Below are positions 29,127-40,639 of a DNA stretch of 64,000 nt, one piece after another. Source of the DNA: Citrobacter sp. JGM124 (GTDB taxonomy: Bacteria; Pseudomonadota; Gammaproteobacteria; Enterobacterales; Enterobacteriaceae). The position numbers and the translations under genes were made by a program. The stretch's first letter is position 1. The number at the start of each line of letters is the position of its first letter. The notes under the pieces are model-generated. The model saw only the letters and a list, made by a program, of their open reading frames with translations. It had not been told where the DNA came from and searched no databases. The DNA lies in the NCBI RefSeq assembly GCF_018257795.1, contig NZ_JAERJD010000003.1, positions 1 to 64,000 of the forward strand, written 5' to 3'.

Positions 29127-29579
29127 ATGAATAATACGCGAATTATCGTGGGCCCGGATAATTTCCAGGTCGGGGATGAATATCAGTGGCTGGCAGAATG
29201 CGATGATGACGGGGCTGTCGTCACCTTTACCGGTAAAGTCCGAAATCATAATCTGGGGGATAAAGTCAGTGGCTTGACCCTGGAGCACTATCCAGGAATG
29301 ACGGAAAAAACCCTGGCTGACATTATCAGCGAAGCACGTGGCCGCTGGCCATTGCAACGGGTGACGGTGATTCATCGAGTCGGGGAGTTGCGTGCAGGGG
29401 AGCACATTGTTTTTGTTGGGGTCAGTGCGGCACACCGTAATGCCGCTTTTGAGGCGGCGCAGTTTATTATGGATTATCTTAAGACCCGTGCACCTTTCTG
29501 GAAGCGAGAAGCCACTGAAGAAGGGGGGCGCTGGATTGACGCAAAAGAGAGTGATGATCATGCTGCCCAACGTTGGTAA
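29127..29579 (+). CDS. moaE: Molybdopterin synthase catalytic subunit MoaE
   Basis: Large subunit that transfers two sulfurs from MoaD to cPMP. 150 residues. LEHYPGMTEKTL, HRVGELRAGEHIVFVGVSA and the catalytic lysine region DYLKTRAPFWKRE are present. Starts directly after the moaD TAA. Last gene of the moa operon; a terminator follows. Confidence 0.97.
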   Translation: MNNTRIIVGPDNFQVGDEYQWLAECDDDGAVVTFTGKVRNHNLGDKVSGLTLEHYPGMTEKTLADIISEARGRWPLQRVTVIHRVGELRAGEHIVFVGVSAAHRNAAFEAAQFIMDYLKTRAPFWKREATEEGGRWIDAKESDDHAAQRW

Positions 29580-29643
29580 GCACTATTACGGCTAATATGT
29601 GTTAATCTTACGACCATTATCATTCTCTTTGCAGGTTACATGG

Positions 29644-29670
29644 ACTGGGAAAACGAAACCCCAGTTTTTT
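29644..29670 (+). terminator. Terminator of the moa operon
   Basis: ACTGGG (29644-29649) pairs with CCCAGT (29660-29665) and a TTTTTT run follows. Confidence 0.75.
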
Positions 29671-29743
29671 ATGTTGTGACCAAATTATCCCCGTGATCCG
29701 GGCTTATGCCAGGACTCAGACCTTATTATTCAGAGGAGGTATC

Positions 29744-30454
29744 ATGGACAGATTTCCACGTTCTAATGATTCAATTGTTCAGGGGGCTAATACCGGCCTT
29801 CAGGCGTTTATGGCACAAGTTTATGGCTGGATGACCTGTGGCCTGTTGCTCACTGCGTTTATTGCCTGGTATGCCGCGAATACCCCGGCAGTGATGGAAC
29901 TTGTCTTTTCGAGTAATATCACTTTCTTTGGCTTGATCATTGCCCAGCTGGCGTTGGTGTTTGTGATTTCTGGCATGATCCATAAACTGAGCCCCGGACT
30001 CGCGACCTCGCTGTTTATGCTGTACTCAGCGCTGACCGGTCTGACGCTATCCAGTATTTTCCTTGCCTATACTGCGTCTTCTATCGCCAGTACCTTTGTG
30101 GTGTCGGCAGGGATGTTTGGCGCAATGAGTGTTTATGGCTATACGACTAAGCGCGATCTCAGCGGTTTTGGTAACATGTTATTCATGGCATTGATCGGTA
30201 TTGTTCTTGCATCACTGGTTAATTTCTGGCTGAAAAGCGATGCCTTGATGTGGGCGATTACCTATATCGGTGTGATTGTGTTTGTGGGGCTGACGGCCTA
30301 TGACACGCAGAAACTGAAAAACATTGGGGAGCAAATTGATACCCGTGATACCCAGATGATGCGTAAGTACTCCATCGTCGGAGCCCTGACCCTGTATCTT
30401 GATTTTATCAACCTGTTCCTGATGTTGCTGCGTATTTTCGGCAACCGTCGTTAA
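29744..30454 (+). CDS. ybhL: BAX inhibitor-1 family membrane protein YbhL
   Basis: Inner-membrane protein of 236 residues with seven hydrophobic segments, of the BI-1/YccA family. MDRFPRSNDSIVQ, VYGYTTKRDLSGFGNMLFMAL and GLTAYDTQKLKN with the C-terminal LDFINLFLMLLRIFG are as in E. coli YbhL. The ATG at 29744 follows AGAGGAGGT; the upstream in-frame GTG is not used. Physiological role unclear; relatives handle calcium or modulate proteases. Confidence 0.94.
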   Translation: MDRFPRSNDSIVQGANTGLQAFMAQVYGWMTCGLLLTAFIAWYAANTPAVMELVFSSNITFFGLIIAQLALVFVISGMIHKLSPGLATSLFMLYSALTGLTLSSIFLAYTASSIASTFVVSAGMFGAMSVYGYTTKRDLSGFGNMLFMALIGIVLASLVNFWLKSDALMWAITYIGVIVFVGLTAYDTQKLKNIGEQIDTRDTQMMRKYSIVGALTLYLDFINLFLMLLRIFGNRR

Positions 30455-30781
30455 TCGTTAATATGGTTACCCCTCCTGCCTGTCATCTTTTAAGCTGGCC
30501 GGGGGGGAAGCGTGCAGAATCATACCCCCTGTTTATGCCTGCCGGACACGTTTAGCCCCCCCTGACTGCTTTAATCAAGAATCACCGTAACCGGTAATTA
30601 TTTGTTTTTATCGTGATGAAATAAGCAGGGAACGTTATCTGTCTTGTTGTGGAGTAGACCAAAGTTTTCGCTTTTTTAGTAAATAAAATGTAATTTTTGT
30701 CACAAAAGAGACGCATAAGGATGATTTTTTCGTACACTTGCGTACTCTGAATAAAGGACGAAAGAGCCCAGGAGAAAGAAT
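30455..30781. other. Intergenic between ybhL and ybhQ
   Basis: 327 bp with no reading frame I can support. It ends in an AT-rich stretch (30655-30730) suited to the ybhQ promoter, followed by AGGAGAAAG before ybhQ. Confidence 0.5.
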
Positions 30782-31189
30782 ATGAAGTGGCAACAACGTA
30801 TAAGAGTGACGACCGGTCTGAGTTGCTGGCAGATTATGCTGCACCTTGCGGTTATCGGTGCGTTGCTGGTTGGCTGGAAAACGGCCTCTCTGGTCCCGGT
30901 TGGGGTTGGACTGTGTCTTCTTTACATCCTCACTGTGGTATTGATGTTCACCTTTCAGCGTTTTCGTAGTGGCAGACTCCGGGACATTGGTGATTTTCTC
31001 GAAGAGTTAACGACAACCTGGTATTTTGGTTCGGCAATGATAGCCTTGTGGTTACTGTCCCGTGTGGTACAAAGCCCTTTAGTGCTGACTATTGCCGGGC
31101 TGGTTGCGATAGCCGGGCCGGCTATCTACTCCCTGATAGCCAAAGATAAATCAGGTGATTTTTCGTCGAAACAGCCAGTACGCCGCTGA
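30782..31189 (+). CDS. ybhQ: Inner-membrane protein YbhQ
   Basis: Small membrane protein of 135 residues with four hydrophobic segments; [20 protein letters not shown] and [20 protein letters not shown] match E. coli YbhQ. Function unknown. Preceded by AGGAGAAAG. Its last 39 bp overlap the 3' end of ybhR on the other strand. Confidence 0.93.
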   Translation: MKWQQRIRVTTGLSCWQIMLHLAVIGALLVGWKTASLVPVGVGLCLLYILTVVLMFTFQRFRSGRLRDIGDFLEELTTTWYFGSAMIALWLLSRVVQSPLVLTIAGLVAIAGPAIYSLIAKDKSGDFSSKQPVRR

Positions 31190-32257
31190 TCCCGTCGTGG
31201 CCGCTATCACCAAAAGCGGCCACAAACTCTGCCAGATAATCGTAAAATCCGCATCTTTTAAATAAATCTGCTTCGTGATATTGGTAAAGTGCCGAATGGG
31301 GTTCACCCAGGTTATGTTCTGCAGCCAAACGGGCATATTTTCGACCGGCGAAATATATCCGGAAAGCAGGATGGCCGGCATCATAAAGACAAACACTCCG
31401 ATAAACGCCTGTTGCTGCGTGGAGCAGAGGGTGGAGATAAGCAGCCCGAACCCGACCAGAGAAAATCCGTAGATAACCATCGTGAAGTAGAACAGCAATA
31501 ATGACCCTGCAAAGGGGATCTGGTAGCACCAAATTCCCACCGCCAGGACGACGGTGGCCTGTGCCAGTGCCACAACTTGGGCTGGTACTGCTTTACCAAT
31601 GAATATCTGCCACGTCGCCAGGGGGGAAACAATCAGTTGATCCAGGGTTCCTTGTTCACGCTCCCGGGCTACGGAAAGGGAGGTCACAATCAGGATGCCG
31701 ATGGTGGTTATCAGGGCTATCAATGAGGGAACCACAAACCATTTATAGTCCAGATTCGGATTATACCAGTTACGAATAATCAGCTCGCTGTTGTTGATTT
31801 TCGTTTGCCCGCTTAATAATTGCTGCTGATAATTTTTTACAATTTGCTGGATATCATTCGCCGCAATTTGTGCACTATTCGAGTTCCGCCCATCCAGCAT
31901 GATATTGATGCCTGTCGGACGGTGCTGTGACAGGTTTGCAGAGAAATGCTCCGGGAAACGGATGACTAAAAGTGCCTGCTGGTTATCAATGATCGGTGTG
32001 ATTTCTTCGGAACTCTTGAGCAGCAGAACGTTGCTAAAAGAGCTGGCTTTGGCAATACGCTGTGTGAGCTCTACCGAGTGACTGCCGTTATCTTCATCGA
32101 AGATAGCAATGGTGGCATGTGTCACTTCAAGAGTCGCCGCAAAAGGGAAGAGTATGACCTGAATCAACACAGGCAGGATCAACAACGCGCGCGTTTGTGG
32201 CTCACGTAAGAGCGATTGCAGCTCTTTACGGATTAATGTCCATAAGCGATAAAACAT
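31151..32257 (-). CDS. ybhR: ABC exporter permease YbhR
   Basis: ABC-2 type permease of 368 residues: one N-terminal span, a large periplasmic domain (about 45-170) and five C-terminal spans, with [18 protein letters not shown] as the coupling motif. Half of the YbhF2SR channel. In E. coli the complex exports several drugs and Na+. Last gene of ybhGFSR, nine bases or so after ybhS. Confidence 0.94.
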   Translation of the reverse strand: MFYRLWTLIRKELQSLLREPQTRALLILPVLIQVILFPFAATLEVTHATIAIFDEDNGSHSVELTQRIAKASSFSNVLLLKSSEEITPIIDNQQALLVIRFPEHFSANLSQHRPTGINIMLDGRNSNSAQIAANDIQQIVKNYQQQLLSGQTKINNSELIIRNWYNPNLDYKWFVVPSLIALITTIGILIVTSLSVAREREQGTLDQLIVSPLATWQIFIGKAVPAQVVALAQATVVLAVGIWCYQIPFAGSLLLFYFTMVIYGFSLVGFGLLISTLCSTQQQAFIGVFVFMMPAILLSGYISPVENMPVWLQNITWVNPIRHFTNITKQIYLKDADFTIIWQSLWPLLVIAATTGSAAYWLFRRKIT

Positions 32258-32265
32258 CTCTTCTC

Positions 32266-33405
32266 CTACTCGAGTCGACGTCGGGTGGTTAGCGCTGTCA
32301 GACCGATAAATATGACCGCCGCCGCCATCAGAAACAGGGTGTTAATGATCATGATTGACGGGATATTCCCTGCCAGAAACAGGCTCTGCAAGGTGCTGAC
32401 AAAATAACGGGCAGGAATAACATAAGTCACCACCCGAATAATGGCTGGCATACTGTCTATCTGAAAAATAAAACCCGACAGCATTATCGCCGGCAAAAAG
32501 GCCGCATTCAGTGCAACTTGGGCAGCGTTGAACTGGTTACGTGTCAGGGTTGAGATCAGCAATCCCATGCCGAGTGTACTGAGTAAAAACAGGCTGCTTA
32601 TTAACACCAGTAACAGTAGGGAACCGCGCCAGGGAACGTGGAGAATGAATATTGTGACGACCATGCACAGGGCCATCGCCAGCATGCCCAGGACATAGTA
32701 GGGTAATAACTTACACAGTAGCAGTTCGGTGCGGGTTATCTGGGTCGATAACAGGGCTTCCATGGTTCCGCGTTCCCATTCACGGGCGATGACTAGCGAG
32801 GTTAAAATGGCCCCGATAACCGTCATAATAATGGTTATAGCACCAGGGATGATAAAATGCTGGCTGATAGCGGCGGGATTAAACCAATAGCGGGTTTGTA
32901 CTTCAATTAATGGCTCAAATGTTTCCCCGCGATCCTCGGCATGCTGCTGTTGCCAAATCTGCCAAATTCCTTCCATGTAACCTTGAATAAAGTTTGCTGT
33001 ATTGGGCTCACTACCATCGGTAATTATCTGGATCGGTGCTGTATCGCCGGGACGGGCCATCTTCTGGTTAAAGTCCGGGGGGATAACCACAATGCCGCGC
33101 ACTTCACCCGCCTGTAACAACTGGATCAGTTGCTGGCGATTATCGCTGATGGTGGGCTGCATAAAGGGGGAGGCACTGATGGTATGCGTAAAATCAATCG
33201 CATCACTATTCTGCTGCTCCACCAGTACACCAACATGCAGGCGACTGGAGTCAAGGTTTATCCCATAGCCAAAAATAAACAGCAGTAAAAGCGGGATCAC
33301 GACGGCGATAAGCCAGCTGCTGGGGTCGCGAATGATTTGCCGCGTCTCTTTCACACAGAGAGCTCGCAGGCGTCGCCATGACAGTAACGGGTTATGATGG
33401 CTCAT
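32266..33405 (-). CDS. ybhS: ABC exporter permease YbhS
   Basis: Paralogue and partner of YbhR, 379 residues, same topology, with [18 protein letters not shown] as coupling motif. Its start overlaps the ybhF end by 14 bp, so the two are translated together. Confidence 0.94.
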   Translation of the reverse strand: MSHHNPLLSWRRLRALCVKETRQIIRDPSSWLIAVVIPLLLLFIFGYGINLDSSRLHVGVLVEQQNSDAIDFTHTISASPFMQPTISDNRQQLIQLLQAGEVRGIVVIPPDFNQKMARPGDTAPIQIITDGSEPNTANFIQGYMEGIWQIWQQQHAEDRGETFEPLIEVQTRYWFNPAAISQHFIIPGAITIIMTVIGAILTSLVIAREWERGTMEALLSTQITRTELLLCKLLPYYVLGMLAMALCMVVTIFILHVPWRGSLLLLVLISSLFLLSTLGMGLLISTLTRNQFNAAQVALNAAFLPAIMLSGFIFQIDSMPAIIRVVTYVIPARYFVSTLQSLFLAGNIPSIMIINTLFLMAAAVIFIGLTALTTRRRLE

Positions 33406-35155
33406 GGCTATGCTCCTTATCCCATCGGCTAATCAGGCCAATAAAGGCTTGTTCCATTGTCGGGTCGGGAGTCTGGCTATCCACCACTTGCTGTTTTAAG
33501 TCGTCGGGAGTCCCCGTAGCGATAAGTTTGCCGTGGTAAACCAGCCCAATACGGTCGCAATATTCCGCTTCATCCATAAAGTGGGTGGTCACCATCACGG
33601 TAACCCCTTTGCTCACCATACTATTAATATGCAGCCAGAATTCACGGCGGGTGATGGGGTCAACGCCTGACGTCGGCTCATCAAGAAACAGAATATCTGG
33701 TTCATGCATCATTGAGCAGGCCAGAGCCAGACGTTGTTTAAACCCCAGGGGCAGTGAGTCTGTGACACTGTTCATGACTGGCTGCAGGGCGAAGGCTTCA
33801 CACATGTCGTTAATTTTCTCCCCCTGCTTTTTACCGCTTAACCCATAAATACCGGAGAAAAAACGCAGGTTCTGCATGACCGTCAGGTTACTGTAGAGGG
33901 AGAATTTTTGTGCCATATAGCCCAGGTGCTGACGTGCCTGGCCGGAACTTTTTTTCAGATCCATACCCAGCACTAATGCATCCCCCGAACTGGGTACCAT
34001 TAATCCACACATCATTTTAAATGTGGTGGATTTACCCGCACCATTTGGGCCCAGCAAGCCGAAAATCTCGCCCCGTTTAACGGCAAATGTCACATGGTCC
34101 GTGGCGGCAAAATGACCAAATTTTTTGGTCAGTGTTCTGGCCTCAATCACGGTTTCATCAGGATTATGGGGCAGGGTATGTAGCATGTTACCGAGTGCAG
34201 ACTCGACGATGGCCATTCCCCCAAGCAGGTCGATAAAAGCATCCTCGAAGCGGGGCGTGGTTTCGCTAATCTTCAACCCCGGGAGGTTGATGGCCCGGGA
34301 GAGGCTATCAACGGTACTATTTTTGGCCAGCATAAGGCGTATTGCATGGCCTTGAATAACGGCATCACTCACAACGTCAAGTTTCAGCAAACGCTGCATT
34401 AGCTGACGGTTGCTTTCTCCTGGGTGGCTGACCAACAGGGAACGTCCGGCGACCTGCTGAGTCAGTGTTTTGGGATCGCCCTGATAGAGTAACTTTCCCC
34501 CGTTCATTAACAGTATTTCCCGGCACTGTTCCGCCTCATCCAGGTAAGAGGTGCTCCACAGGATTAGCATCCCTTCATCCGCGAGTTCATGTACCATCTG
34601 CCATAATTCACGCCGGGATATGGGGTCAACCCCAACACCCGGTTCATCCAGCAATAATACTTTCGGTTGCCCGACCAGTGTGCAGGCCAGTCCCAGCTTT
34701 TGTTTCATTCCCCCTGATAGCTTCCCGGCCAGCCTGTCAGTAAAGGGTTCCAGTGAGGTGAATTTCAACAGTCGTTTGAAGGTTTGCTCCCGGACTTGTC
34801 CCTCCACATCGCGTAACTCTGCGTAGAGGGTCAGATTTTCCATCACGGTTAAATCTTCATAGAGCCCGAATTTTTGTGGCATATAACCGAGGATGGCGTG
34901 CAGAGCACGATCCTCTGTCAGAGGATCAAAACCAGCCACGGACAGTTGCCCTTCAGAAGGTATCAGCAGACCAGCCAGCATACGCATCAGAGTGGTCTTT
35001 CCTGCACCATCAGGGCCGACCAGACCTGTAACCCCCCCGGCACGAATCTCCGTATCAAGGCTGGCAACAGCAGGGTTTTCCAGCCCGGGAAAGTGTTTGA
35101 CGACTCCCATCAGGCGAATCAATTGATCACTGCTGACCATGAGGGGTTCCGTCAT
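33392..35155 (-). CDS. ybhF: ABC exporter ATPase YbhF
   Basis: Tandem ABC ATPase of 587 residues. First domain: Walker A GPDGAGKT at 47-54, signature [24 protein letters not shown]. Second domain: GPNGAGKS near 360, [24 protein letters not shown]. It powers YbhSR. The start at 35155 overlaps the ybhG end by 29 bp; an in-frame ATG at 35140 would be closer to the E. coli start and is an alternative. Confidence 0.94.
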   Translation of the reverse strand: MTEPLMVSSDQLIRLMGVVKHFPGLENPAVASLDTEIRAGGVTGLVGPDGAGKTTLMRMLAGLLIPSEGQLSVAGFDPLTEDRALHAILGYMPQKFGLYEDLTVMENLTLYAELRDVEGQVREQTFKRLLKFTSLEPFTDRLAGKLSGGMKQKLGLACTLVGQPKVLLLDEPGVGVDPISRRELWQMVHELADEGMLILWSTSYLDEAEQCREILLMNGGKLLYQGDPKTLTQQVAGRSLLVSHPGESNRQLMQRLLKLDVVSDAVIQGHAIRLMLAKNSTVDSLSRAINLPGLKISETTPRFEDAFIDLLGGMAIVESALGNMLHTLPHNPDETVIEARTLTKKFGHFAATDHVTFAVKRGEIFGLLGPNGAGKSTTFKMMCGLMVPSSGDALVLGMDLKKSSGQARQHLGYMAQKFSLYSNLTVMQNLRFFSGIYGLSGKKQGEKINDMCEAFALQPVMNSVTDSLPLGFKQRLALACSMMHEPDILFLDEPTSGVDPITRREFWLHINSMVSKGVTVMVTTHFMDEAEYCDRIGLVYHGKLIATGTPDDLKQQVVDSQTPDPTMEQAFIGLISRWDKEHSHEPS

Positions 35156-36134
35156 CCAGAATAATGGTTACTGGCATACCCTGGCGCAGCATGTCATCCG
35201 CATCGGTGACGATGATGCGTAAGCGGTAGACTAAGTCTGTGCGTAGGTCCGGTGTTTCAACCGTTTTGGGTGTGAATTCCGCGGTCGGAGAAACAAAGCC
35301 TACTTTGCCGTGATAAGGTTTGTCAGGGCGGCTGTCGGTATAAATAAGCACTTCTCGCCCTGGCTGTGCTTGCCCCAGATTCGGTTCACTCACATAAGCC
35401 CGTACCCACACCGGGTGGGTGAGTGACAAAGTAAGAACGGTGCTACCTGCATTGAGCATGGTGCCAGGCTCGACACTACGCACCAGAATGGTGCCATCAG
35501 ACGGAGCCAGTAGTGTGGTGTCCTTTAGGTTCAGCTGGGCCTCAGCCAGGGCTGCATTAGCCTGCTGGAGCACCGCTTGCGCTTGGGCGACTTCCTGGGG
35601 ACGGTTACCACTGCGGTACTGACGTAATTTATCTTTTGCTGCGGTCAGTGCGGCGTGGGCCTGTTCACTGGCAACACGGGCATTTTGTAAATCATTGGCA
35701 GATACTGCGCGTGTGGCCCACATCCCTTGCTGTCTTTGATAGAAGCTCTGGGCGTAATCATAAGCGGACTGGGCGCTATCTACCTGGGCGGCAGCCTGGG
35801 CAATTTCTTCGTTACGGTAGCCCGCTATCATTAAATCATATTGAGCCTGTGCAGCATCGGCATTAGCCTGGGCCTGACGTACCGCAATTTGATATGGGGC
35901 ATTATCAATAAGACCCAGCGGTTCCCCGGACTTTATTGTGTCCCCTTCATCCACGTCCAGTGCCGCTAGCCGTCCCGCAACACGAAAGCTCATATTCACA
36001 CTGCGAATATCCACATTGCCATAGAGCGAGAGATGGCTGCTTTGCTGATTTTGGTAGGCTTTCCAGCCACCAAAAGCGGCGGCCAGTATGACCCCAACTA
36101 CAATGATGGCCCCAATCGCTTTCTTATTGTTCAT
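35127..36134 (-). CDS. ybhG: Membrane fusion protein YbhG
   Basis: HlyD-type periplasmic adaptor of 335 residues with one N-terminal membrane anchor (residues 7-23), a biotinyl-lipoyl-like half ([17 protein letters not shown]), a long coiled coil (about 80-200, rich in Ala and Gln) and the beta-barrel region. It links YbhFSR to an outer-membrane channel. First gene of the operon. In E. coli the TetR repressor gene cecR precedes it; here it is absent. Confidence 0.94.
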   Translation of the reverse strand: MNNKKAIGAIIVVGVILAAAFGGWKAYQNQQSSHLSLYGNVDIRSVNMSFRVAGRLAALDVDEGDTIKSGEPLGLIDNAPYQIAVRQAQANADAAQAQYDLMIAGYRNEEIAQAAAQVDSAQSAYDYAQSFYQRQQGMWATRAVSANDLQNARVASEQAHAALTAAKDKLRQYRSGNRPQEVAQAQAVLQQANAALAEAQLNLKDTTLLAPSDGTILVRSVEPGTMLNAGSTVLTLSLTHPVWVRAYVSEPNLGQAQPGREVLIYTDSRPDKPYHGKVGFVSPTAEFTPKTVETPDLRTDLVYRLRIIVTDADDMLRQGMPVTIILDDGTPHGQQ

Positions 36135-36566
36135 CTCGTGCTTTCCTTTGGCAGGCAGATAACCTGAACATTATTTTTTCAGCTTGTTCTGACGGTACGT
36201 TATTTATTAATAACATGTGGCACAGGCCCGATTTATACCCCTCGTCATTTCCGTCATGCCAGGCACAGATTGTCGGTGTCGGAAGCTCGGGTAGATGAAA
36301 GCGGTTCTTTCATGCCGATTACTTAAAAATCAAGAAATTGATTCAATAAGCCTAAGCAAACTTATCTTATCTGTCCAACACGAATGATGCTTCTTTTGAT
36401 CGCCATTAAGACAGCATAATTTATGCGGAAGAAAACAAAAAATGCTATAGTGCCTCCAGTCGGCACCGTGGTTTGTGCCCCTTTCTCTGGCCAGCTCAAC
36501 GCTGGCGCTTGATGTTCCCCCTGGAAACTACACCGTGAAGGCGGTCAGGGCGGTTCTGGAGTTCCT
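36135..36566. promoter_or_regulatory. Divergent ybhG/rhlE region with structured rhlE leader
   Basis: No gene lies in these 432 bp, where E. coli has cecR. An extended -10, TGCTATAGT (36443-36451), would start an rhlE transcript with a leader of roughly 110 nt. The leader can form GGCAC/GTGCC (36462-36479) and GCCAGC/GCTGGC (36490-36506) hairpins, as expected for a cold-responsive helicase gene, though that link is inference. Confidence 0.45.
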
Positions 36567-37931
36567 ATGTCTTTTGATTCTCTCGGCCTGAATGCCGATA
36601 TTTTGCGTGCGATTGAAGAGCAGGGCTATCGTGAGCCTACGCCAATTCAACGTCAGGCAATTCCGGTAGTACTATCAGGCCGTGATCTGATGGCCAGTGC
36701 CCAGACGGGTACCGGTAAAACGGCAGGCTTTACCCTTCCTTTGTTGCAGCGTTTGTTGAACAGTGCGCCGCAACAGAAGGGACGCCGCCCGGTACGAGCC
36801 CTGATCCTCACTCCCACCCGTGAGCTCGCTGCTCAGGTTGGTGAAAATGTGCGTGAATACAGCAAATATTTAAATATTCGCTCACTGGTTGTTTTTGGTG
36901 GGGTGAGTATCAACCCACAGATGATGAAACTGCGCGGCGGTGTCGATGTCCTGGTCGCGACCCCGGGTCGTTTGCTTGACCTGGAACACCAGAATGCGGT
37001 GAAACTCGACAGCGTAGAAGTTTTGGTGCTGGATGAAGCAGACCGTATGCTGGATATGGGCTTTATTCATGATATTCGTCGTGTACTGGCAAAATTGCCT
37101 GCGCGTCGTCAGAATTTGCTTTTTTCAGCCACGTTCTCTGATGATATTAAGTCCCTGGCTGAAAAGTTACTGCATAACCCAGAAGAGGTGGAAGTCGCCC
37201 GTCGCAATACGGCTTCTGAGCAAATTACCCAGCATGTTCATTTTGTTGATAAAAAACGCAAACGGGAACTGCTGTCACAGATGATTGGTGCCGGTAACTG
37301 GCAACAGGTGCTGGTATTTACCCGAACGAAGCACGGCGCTAACCATCTGGTTGAACAGTTACAGCAAGATGGCATTACGGCAGCAGCGATTCACGGTAAT
37401 AAGAGTCAAGGGGCCCGTACCCGTGCTCTGGCTGATTTTAAAAGCGGCGGTATTCGCGTACTGGTAGCAACCGATATTGCTGCCCGTGGCCTGGACATTG
37501 AAGAGTTACCCCATGTGGTTAACTATGAATTACCCAATGTGCCGGAAGACTATGTACACCGCATCGGTCGTACCGGGCGTGCGGCAGCCACAGGGGAAGC
37601 CCTTTCCCTGGTCTGTGTTGATGAGCATAAGTTGCTGCGCGACATTGAACGTTTACTGAAACGAGAGATCCCGCGCATGGCTTTACCTGGTTTCGATGTG
37701 GACCCGTCAATTCCGGCTGAACCTATTGTGAATGGTCGTCAGCAGCGGGGCGGTGGGCGCGGCCAGGGCGGTCGTGGTGCCCCTCAAGGTGGTCGTCCTC
37801 GGGCTGGTGGTAACGGTAATGCCAGCGGCGAGCGTCAGCATGCTCCACGTCGTAGCGGCTCCAGTGACGGAGCAAAGCCTGCTGGCAACGGCTCGCGCCG
37901 CCGAGCACCGCGTAAACCTGCTTCAGCCTGA
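36567..37931 (+). CDS. rhlE: ATP-dependent RNA helicase RhlE
   Basis: DEAD-box helicase of 454 residues linked to ribosome assembly and RNA turnover. Q motif near [10 protein letters not shown], motif I AQTGTGKT at 45-52, PTRELA, DEAD in [24 protein letters not shown] and HRIGRTGR. From about 390 a Gly/Arg/Gln-rich tail ([16 protein letters not shown]) gives non-specific RNA binding. Two terminators follow. Confidence 0.97.
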   Translation: MSFDSLGLNADILRAIEEQGYREPTPIQRQAIPVVLSGRDLMASAQTGTGKTAGFTLPLLQRLLNSAPQQKGRRPVRALILTPTRELAAQVGENVREYSKYLNIRSLVVFGGVSINPQMMKLRGGVDVLVATPGRLLDLEHQNAVKLDSVEVLVLDEADRMLDMGFIHDIRRVLAKLPARRQNLLFSATFSDDIKSLAEKLLHNPEEVEVARRNTASEQITQHVHFVDKKRKRELLSQMIGAGNWQQVLVFTRTKHGANHLVEQLQQDGITAAAIHGNKSQGARTRALADFKSGGIRVLVATDIAARGLDIEELPHVVNYELPNVPEDYVHRIGRTGRAAATGEALSLVCVDEHKLLRDIERLLKREIPRMALPGFDVDPSIPAEPIVNGRQQRGGGRGQGGRGAPQGGRPRAGGNGNASGERQHAPRRSGSSDGAKPAGNGSRRRAPRKPASA

Positions 37932-37948
37932 TAGGCTCTCATTGATCT

Positions 37949-37970
37949 AAGGAGCCAGTATGGCTCCTTT
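37949..37970 (+). terminator. Terminator of rhlE
   Basis: AAGGAGCC/GGCTCCTTT stem with a 5-nt loop, 18 bp after the rhlE stop; the T run is short. Confidence 0.7.
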
Positions 37971-38056
37971 GTGATGAACAGCCAAAATTGATTAGCCCGG
38001 TTTTTTATTGGGTAATCTCTGTTTAATCAGTGATGACTGAAGTTTGTCATCATCCC

Positions 38057-38083
38057 CAGGAGCCTGTCAGGCTCCTGTTTTTT
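38057..38083 (+). terminator. Strong terminator just upstream of dusC
   Basis: CAGGAGCC/GGCTCCTG stem, loop TGTCA, then TTTTTT. It ends only 17 bp before the dusC ATG. A second hairpin, TGATGAC/GTCATCA (38031-38052), lies immediately upstream, which gives an attenuator-like layout. Confidence 0.85.
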
Positions 38084-38100
38084 GTCGGGTAATTAATTTC

Positions 38101-39033
38101 ATGCGCGTACTGTTGGCCCCCATGGAGGGTGTTCTTGACTCACTGGTGCGGGAGTTGCTGACTGAGGTCAATGATTATGACCTTTGCATCACCGAATTTC
38201 TGCGGGTGGTAGACCAACTGTTGCCAGTCAAATCTTTTGTTAAATTGTGTCCCGAGCTCAATCAGGCGAGCAGAACCTCGTCAGGAACCCTGGTGCGCGT
38301 GCAACTGCTTGGCCAGTATCCACAATGGCTGGCAGAAAATGCCGCCCGGGCGGTGGAACTGGGGTCATGGGGAGTCGATCTGAATTGCGGCTGCCCGTCA
38401 AAACTGGTTAATGGTAGTGGGGGTGGGGCAACCTTACTCAAAGATCCTGAACTGATTTATCAGGGGGCTAAAGCGATGCGCGCCGCCGTTCCGGCTGATT
38501 TACCTGTCACAGTAAAAATTCGTCTGGGCTGGGACAGTGGCGAACGGCAGTTTGAAATTGCCGATGCGGTGCAGCAGGCCGGTGCGACTGAACTTGTTGT
38601 TCACGGACGTACTAAGGAAGATGGCTACAAAGCCGAACGCATTAATTGGGAAGCGATAGGTAAAATTCGTCAGCGTTTAACTATACCTGTTGTGGCTAAC
38701 GGGGAGATCTGGGACTGGCAAAGTGCCCAGGATTGCCTGGCAACAACGGGGTGTGACTCGGTGATGATTGGTCGTGGTGCGCTTAATGTACCCAATTTAA
38801 GTCGTGTCATTAAATATAATGAACCACGTATGCCCTGGCCCGAGGTGGTCACACTGCTACAAAAATATAGCCAGCTGGAAAAACAGGGGGATACGGGAAT
38901 GTACCATGTTGCACGTATTAAGCAGTGGCTGGGTTATCTCCGTAAAGAATATACCGAAGCAACAGATCTCTTTACGGAAATTCGTACGCTCAAGCGTGCG
39001 GAAGAGATAGCCCACGTTATTGGGGCACTGTAA
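38101..39033 (+). CDS. dusC: tRNA dihydrouridine synthase C
   Basis: FMN-dependent TIM-barrel enzyme that reduces U16 of tRNA. 310 residues from the ATG at 38101 ([20 protein letters not shown]), the E. coli start; an upstream in-frame start at 38044 would lie inside the hairpins. The catalytic cysteine is in LNCGCPSK, the flavin-binding stretch in KIRLGWDSG, and [11 protein letters not shown] and ANGEIWDW are typical. Its C-terminus is shorter than in E. coli and overlaps the LysR gene by 17 bp on the other strand. Confidence 0.95.
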   Translation: MRVLLAPMEGVLDSLVRELLTEVNDYDLCITEFLRVVDQLLPVKSFVKLCPELNQASRTSSGTLVRVQLLGQYPQWLAENAARAVELGSWGVDLNCGCPSKLVNGSGGGATLLKDPELIYQGAKAMRAAVPADLPVTVKIRLGWDSGERQFEIADAVQQAGATELVVHGRTKEDGYKAERINWEAIGKIRQRLTIPVVANGEIWDWQSAQDCLATTGCDSVMIGRGALNVPNLSRVIKYNEPRMPWPEVVTLLQKYSQLEKQGDTGMYHVARIKQWLGYLRKEYTEATDLFTEIRTLKRAEEIAHVIGAL

Positions 39034-39964
39034 CCCCATCTTCAATTTGTTTTATAAGCTGCTGTTCTATTGTGTCAGCCAGCCACATGAGCGTGGTATC
39101 ACTATTATGGCGTTGATGCCAGAGTAGCGATACCTCGAGTGGGGCTAATCCCAGGGGTAATGGGCTACGACAAAAAGCAAAACCGCGTTGCCACTGACGG
39201 GCCAAACCTGCGGGCACCGTTGCCATGAGTGGCATCTGTTGTAGCAAACCGGGCAGGGCAGCGAAGTGAGCAGTGGTATAATCAATGTGGCGGCTTTTCC
39301 CCTGCTTCGCTAAAGCCCGGTCTAACAGACTGCTGGTGGCTTCCCGATTACTTAGCTGGATATGTGACGCGGCGATATAATCATCCATAGTCAATGGGGC
39401 TTCGAGACTGATCTGTTGGGGGTGCCAAATCACCTGATGTGGCATTTCGGTAAGATGCTTTCGTTCCAGCCAGCGAGCGCTATGCCGGGCCACACTAATG
39501 GCCATATCCAGCTCTCCCCCTTCCAGTTGTTGCATATCGGTGACTGGGGTACTGGTCACTACATGAACATGCAGCCCAGGGGCGAGTTGCTTCAGTGCTG
39601 GCAGCAGGGTTGGCATCAGGCACATCTCCAGCCAGTCACTCATTCCCAGAGTCACACTGGTACTCGCGGCACTCGGGCTAAATTCAGTCGGCTGGAAGAG
39701 TGTGCTTTGTAGCTGCTCCAGCAGCGGCATTAATTCGCGGTGCAGCTCACAGGCACGCGCAGTGGGTTGCATACGGTGACCACTACGGATGAATAAGGGA
39801 TCATCAAACATTTCTCGCAAACGCGCGAGTGCGCCGCTGACTGCCGGTTGCCCAAGGTGGAGCTTGTCCGCTGCCAGCGAAACACTCTGCTCACGAAACA
39901 GTACCGTAAAAGCAATCAGCAAATTTAAATCGATTTTGCGAAAATCATGTTCTTTAATGGTCAT
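39017..39964 (-). CDS. LysR-family transcriptional regulator
   Basis: A 315-residue LysR regulator. The N-terminal helix-turn-helix (about 12-70) reads [20 protein letters not shown] with [15 protein letters not shown]; the C-terminal effector domain runs from about 98. The [11 protein letters not shown] start resembles the NodD/LeuO/YbhD branch. I cannot assign a target or ligand. It faces dusC tail to tail with overlapping ends and is not paired with an obvious divergent target gene; yohD is transcribed in the same direction, upstream. Confidence 0.88.
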   Translation of the reverse strand: MTIKEHDFRKIDLNLLIAFTVLFREQSVSLAADKLHLGQPAVSGALARLREMFDDPLFIRSGHRMQPTARACELHRELMPLLEQLQSTLFQPTEFSPSAASTSVTLGMSDWLEMCLMPTLLPALKQLAPGLHVHVVTSTPVTDMQQLEGGELDMAISVARHSARWLERKHLTEMPHQVIWHPQQISLEAPLTMDDYIAASHIQLSNREATSSLLDRALAKQGKSRHIDYTTAHFAALPGLLQQMPLMATVPAGLARQWQRGFAFCRSPLPLGLAPLEVSLLWHQRHNSDTTLMWLADTIEQQLIKQIEDGVTVPQ

Positions 39965-40072
39965 TAATGTCTCTTATTCGTACATCCGATCCTGGGGTTA
40001 TTCATGTTGCCTGGCGATGCATATAATAACCCGATTTCAGTCGAAAGGACGGTACTGAACGCATGCCAGACG

Positions 40073-40639
40073 CTATTTCTGGGATTTGCCCCGTGATCTT
40101 AACCATAACTTGCCACCGATGACCAGGACCAGCACAATAATGACCCAAACACCGTACCTCAGGTGATGTTCTAAATAAGCAAGCCAGGGGGTGATAAGCT
40201 CCCCGCCGACATAGCCCAATGTGACAAATAATGATGCCCAGAGCAGGGAGCTCAGAATATTTAGCCCAATAAATATGCCTGGTGAAAGCCGGCTGGCACC
40301 AATAATAACCGGGCCGATGATACGAAAACCGTACATAAAACGGCAACCAATCACAAACAGATAAGGATGACGTCGAATCAAGGACTGGGCTTGCTCTATT
40401 TTGTTCTGATAGCGAGTAAAGCGGCCCAAAATGGGTTGACCAAAGTAGTGACCAATAAAGAAGAGTACCTGATCCCCGACCATACCGCCAAAAGCCGCAG
40501 CAGCGATAACCAACGGAAGTTTTAACAGCCCCTGATGTGCAGCAACTCCCCCTAATAGGGTAACGGTTTCACCTTCCGCAATGCTGCCGATAATAACGGC
40601 GAGGTAACCATACTGTGCAACAAGTCCATTAATATCCAT
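40073..40639 (-). CDS. yohD: DedA-family membrane protein YohD
   Basis: Inner-membrane protein of 188 residues, DedA/SNARE-associated family, similar throughout to E. coli YohD: IGSIAEGETVTLLGGVAAHQ, GGMVGDQVLFFIGHYFG and the RFMYGFRIIGPVIIGASR loop with the conserved GxRFxxGxR-type arginines. DedA proteins are implicated in lipid carrier recycling and membrane homeostasis. Same strand as the LysR gene but 108 bp from it. Confidence 0.92.
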   Translation of the reverse strand: MDINGLVAQYGYLAVIIGSIAEGETVTLLGGVAAHQGLLKLPLVIAAAAFGGMVGDQVLFFIGHYFGQPILGRFTRYQNKIEQAQSLIRRHPYLFVIGCRFMYGFRIIGPVIIGASRLSPGIFIGLNILSSLLWASLFVTLGYVGGELITPWLAYLEHHLRYGVWVIIVLVLVIGGKLWLRSRGKSQK

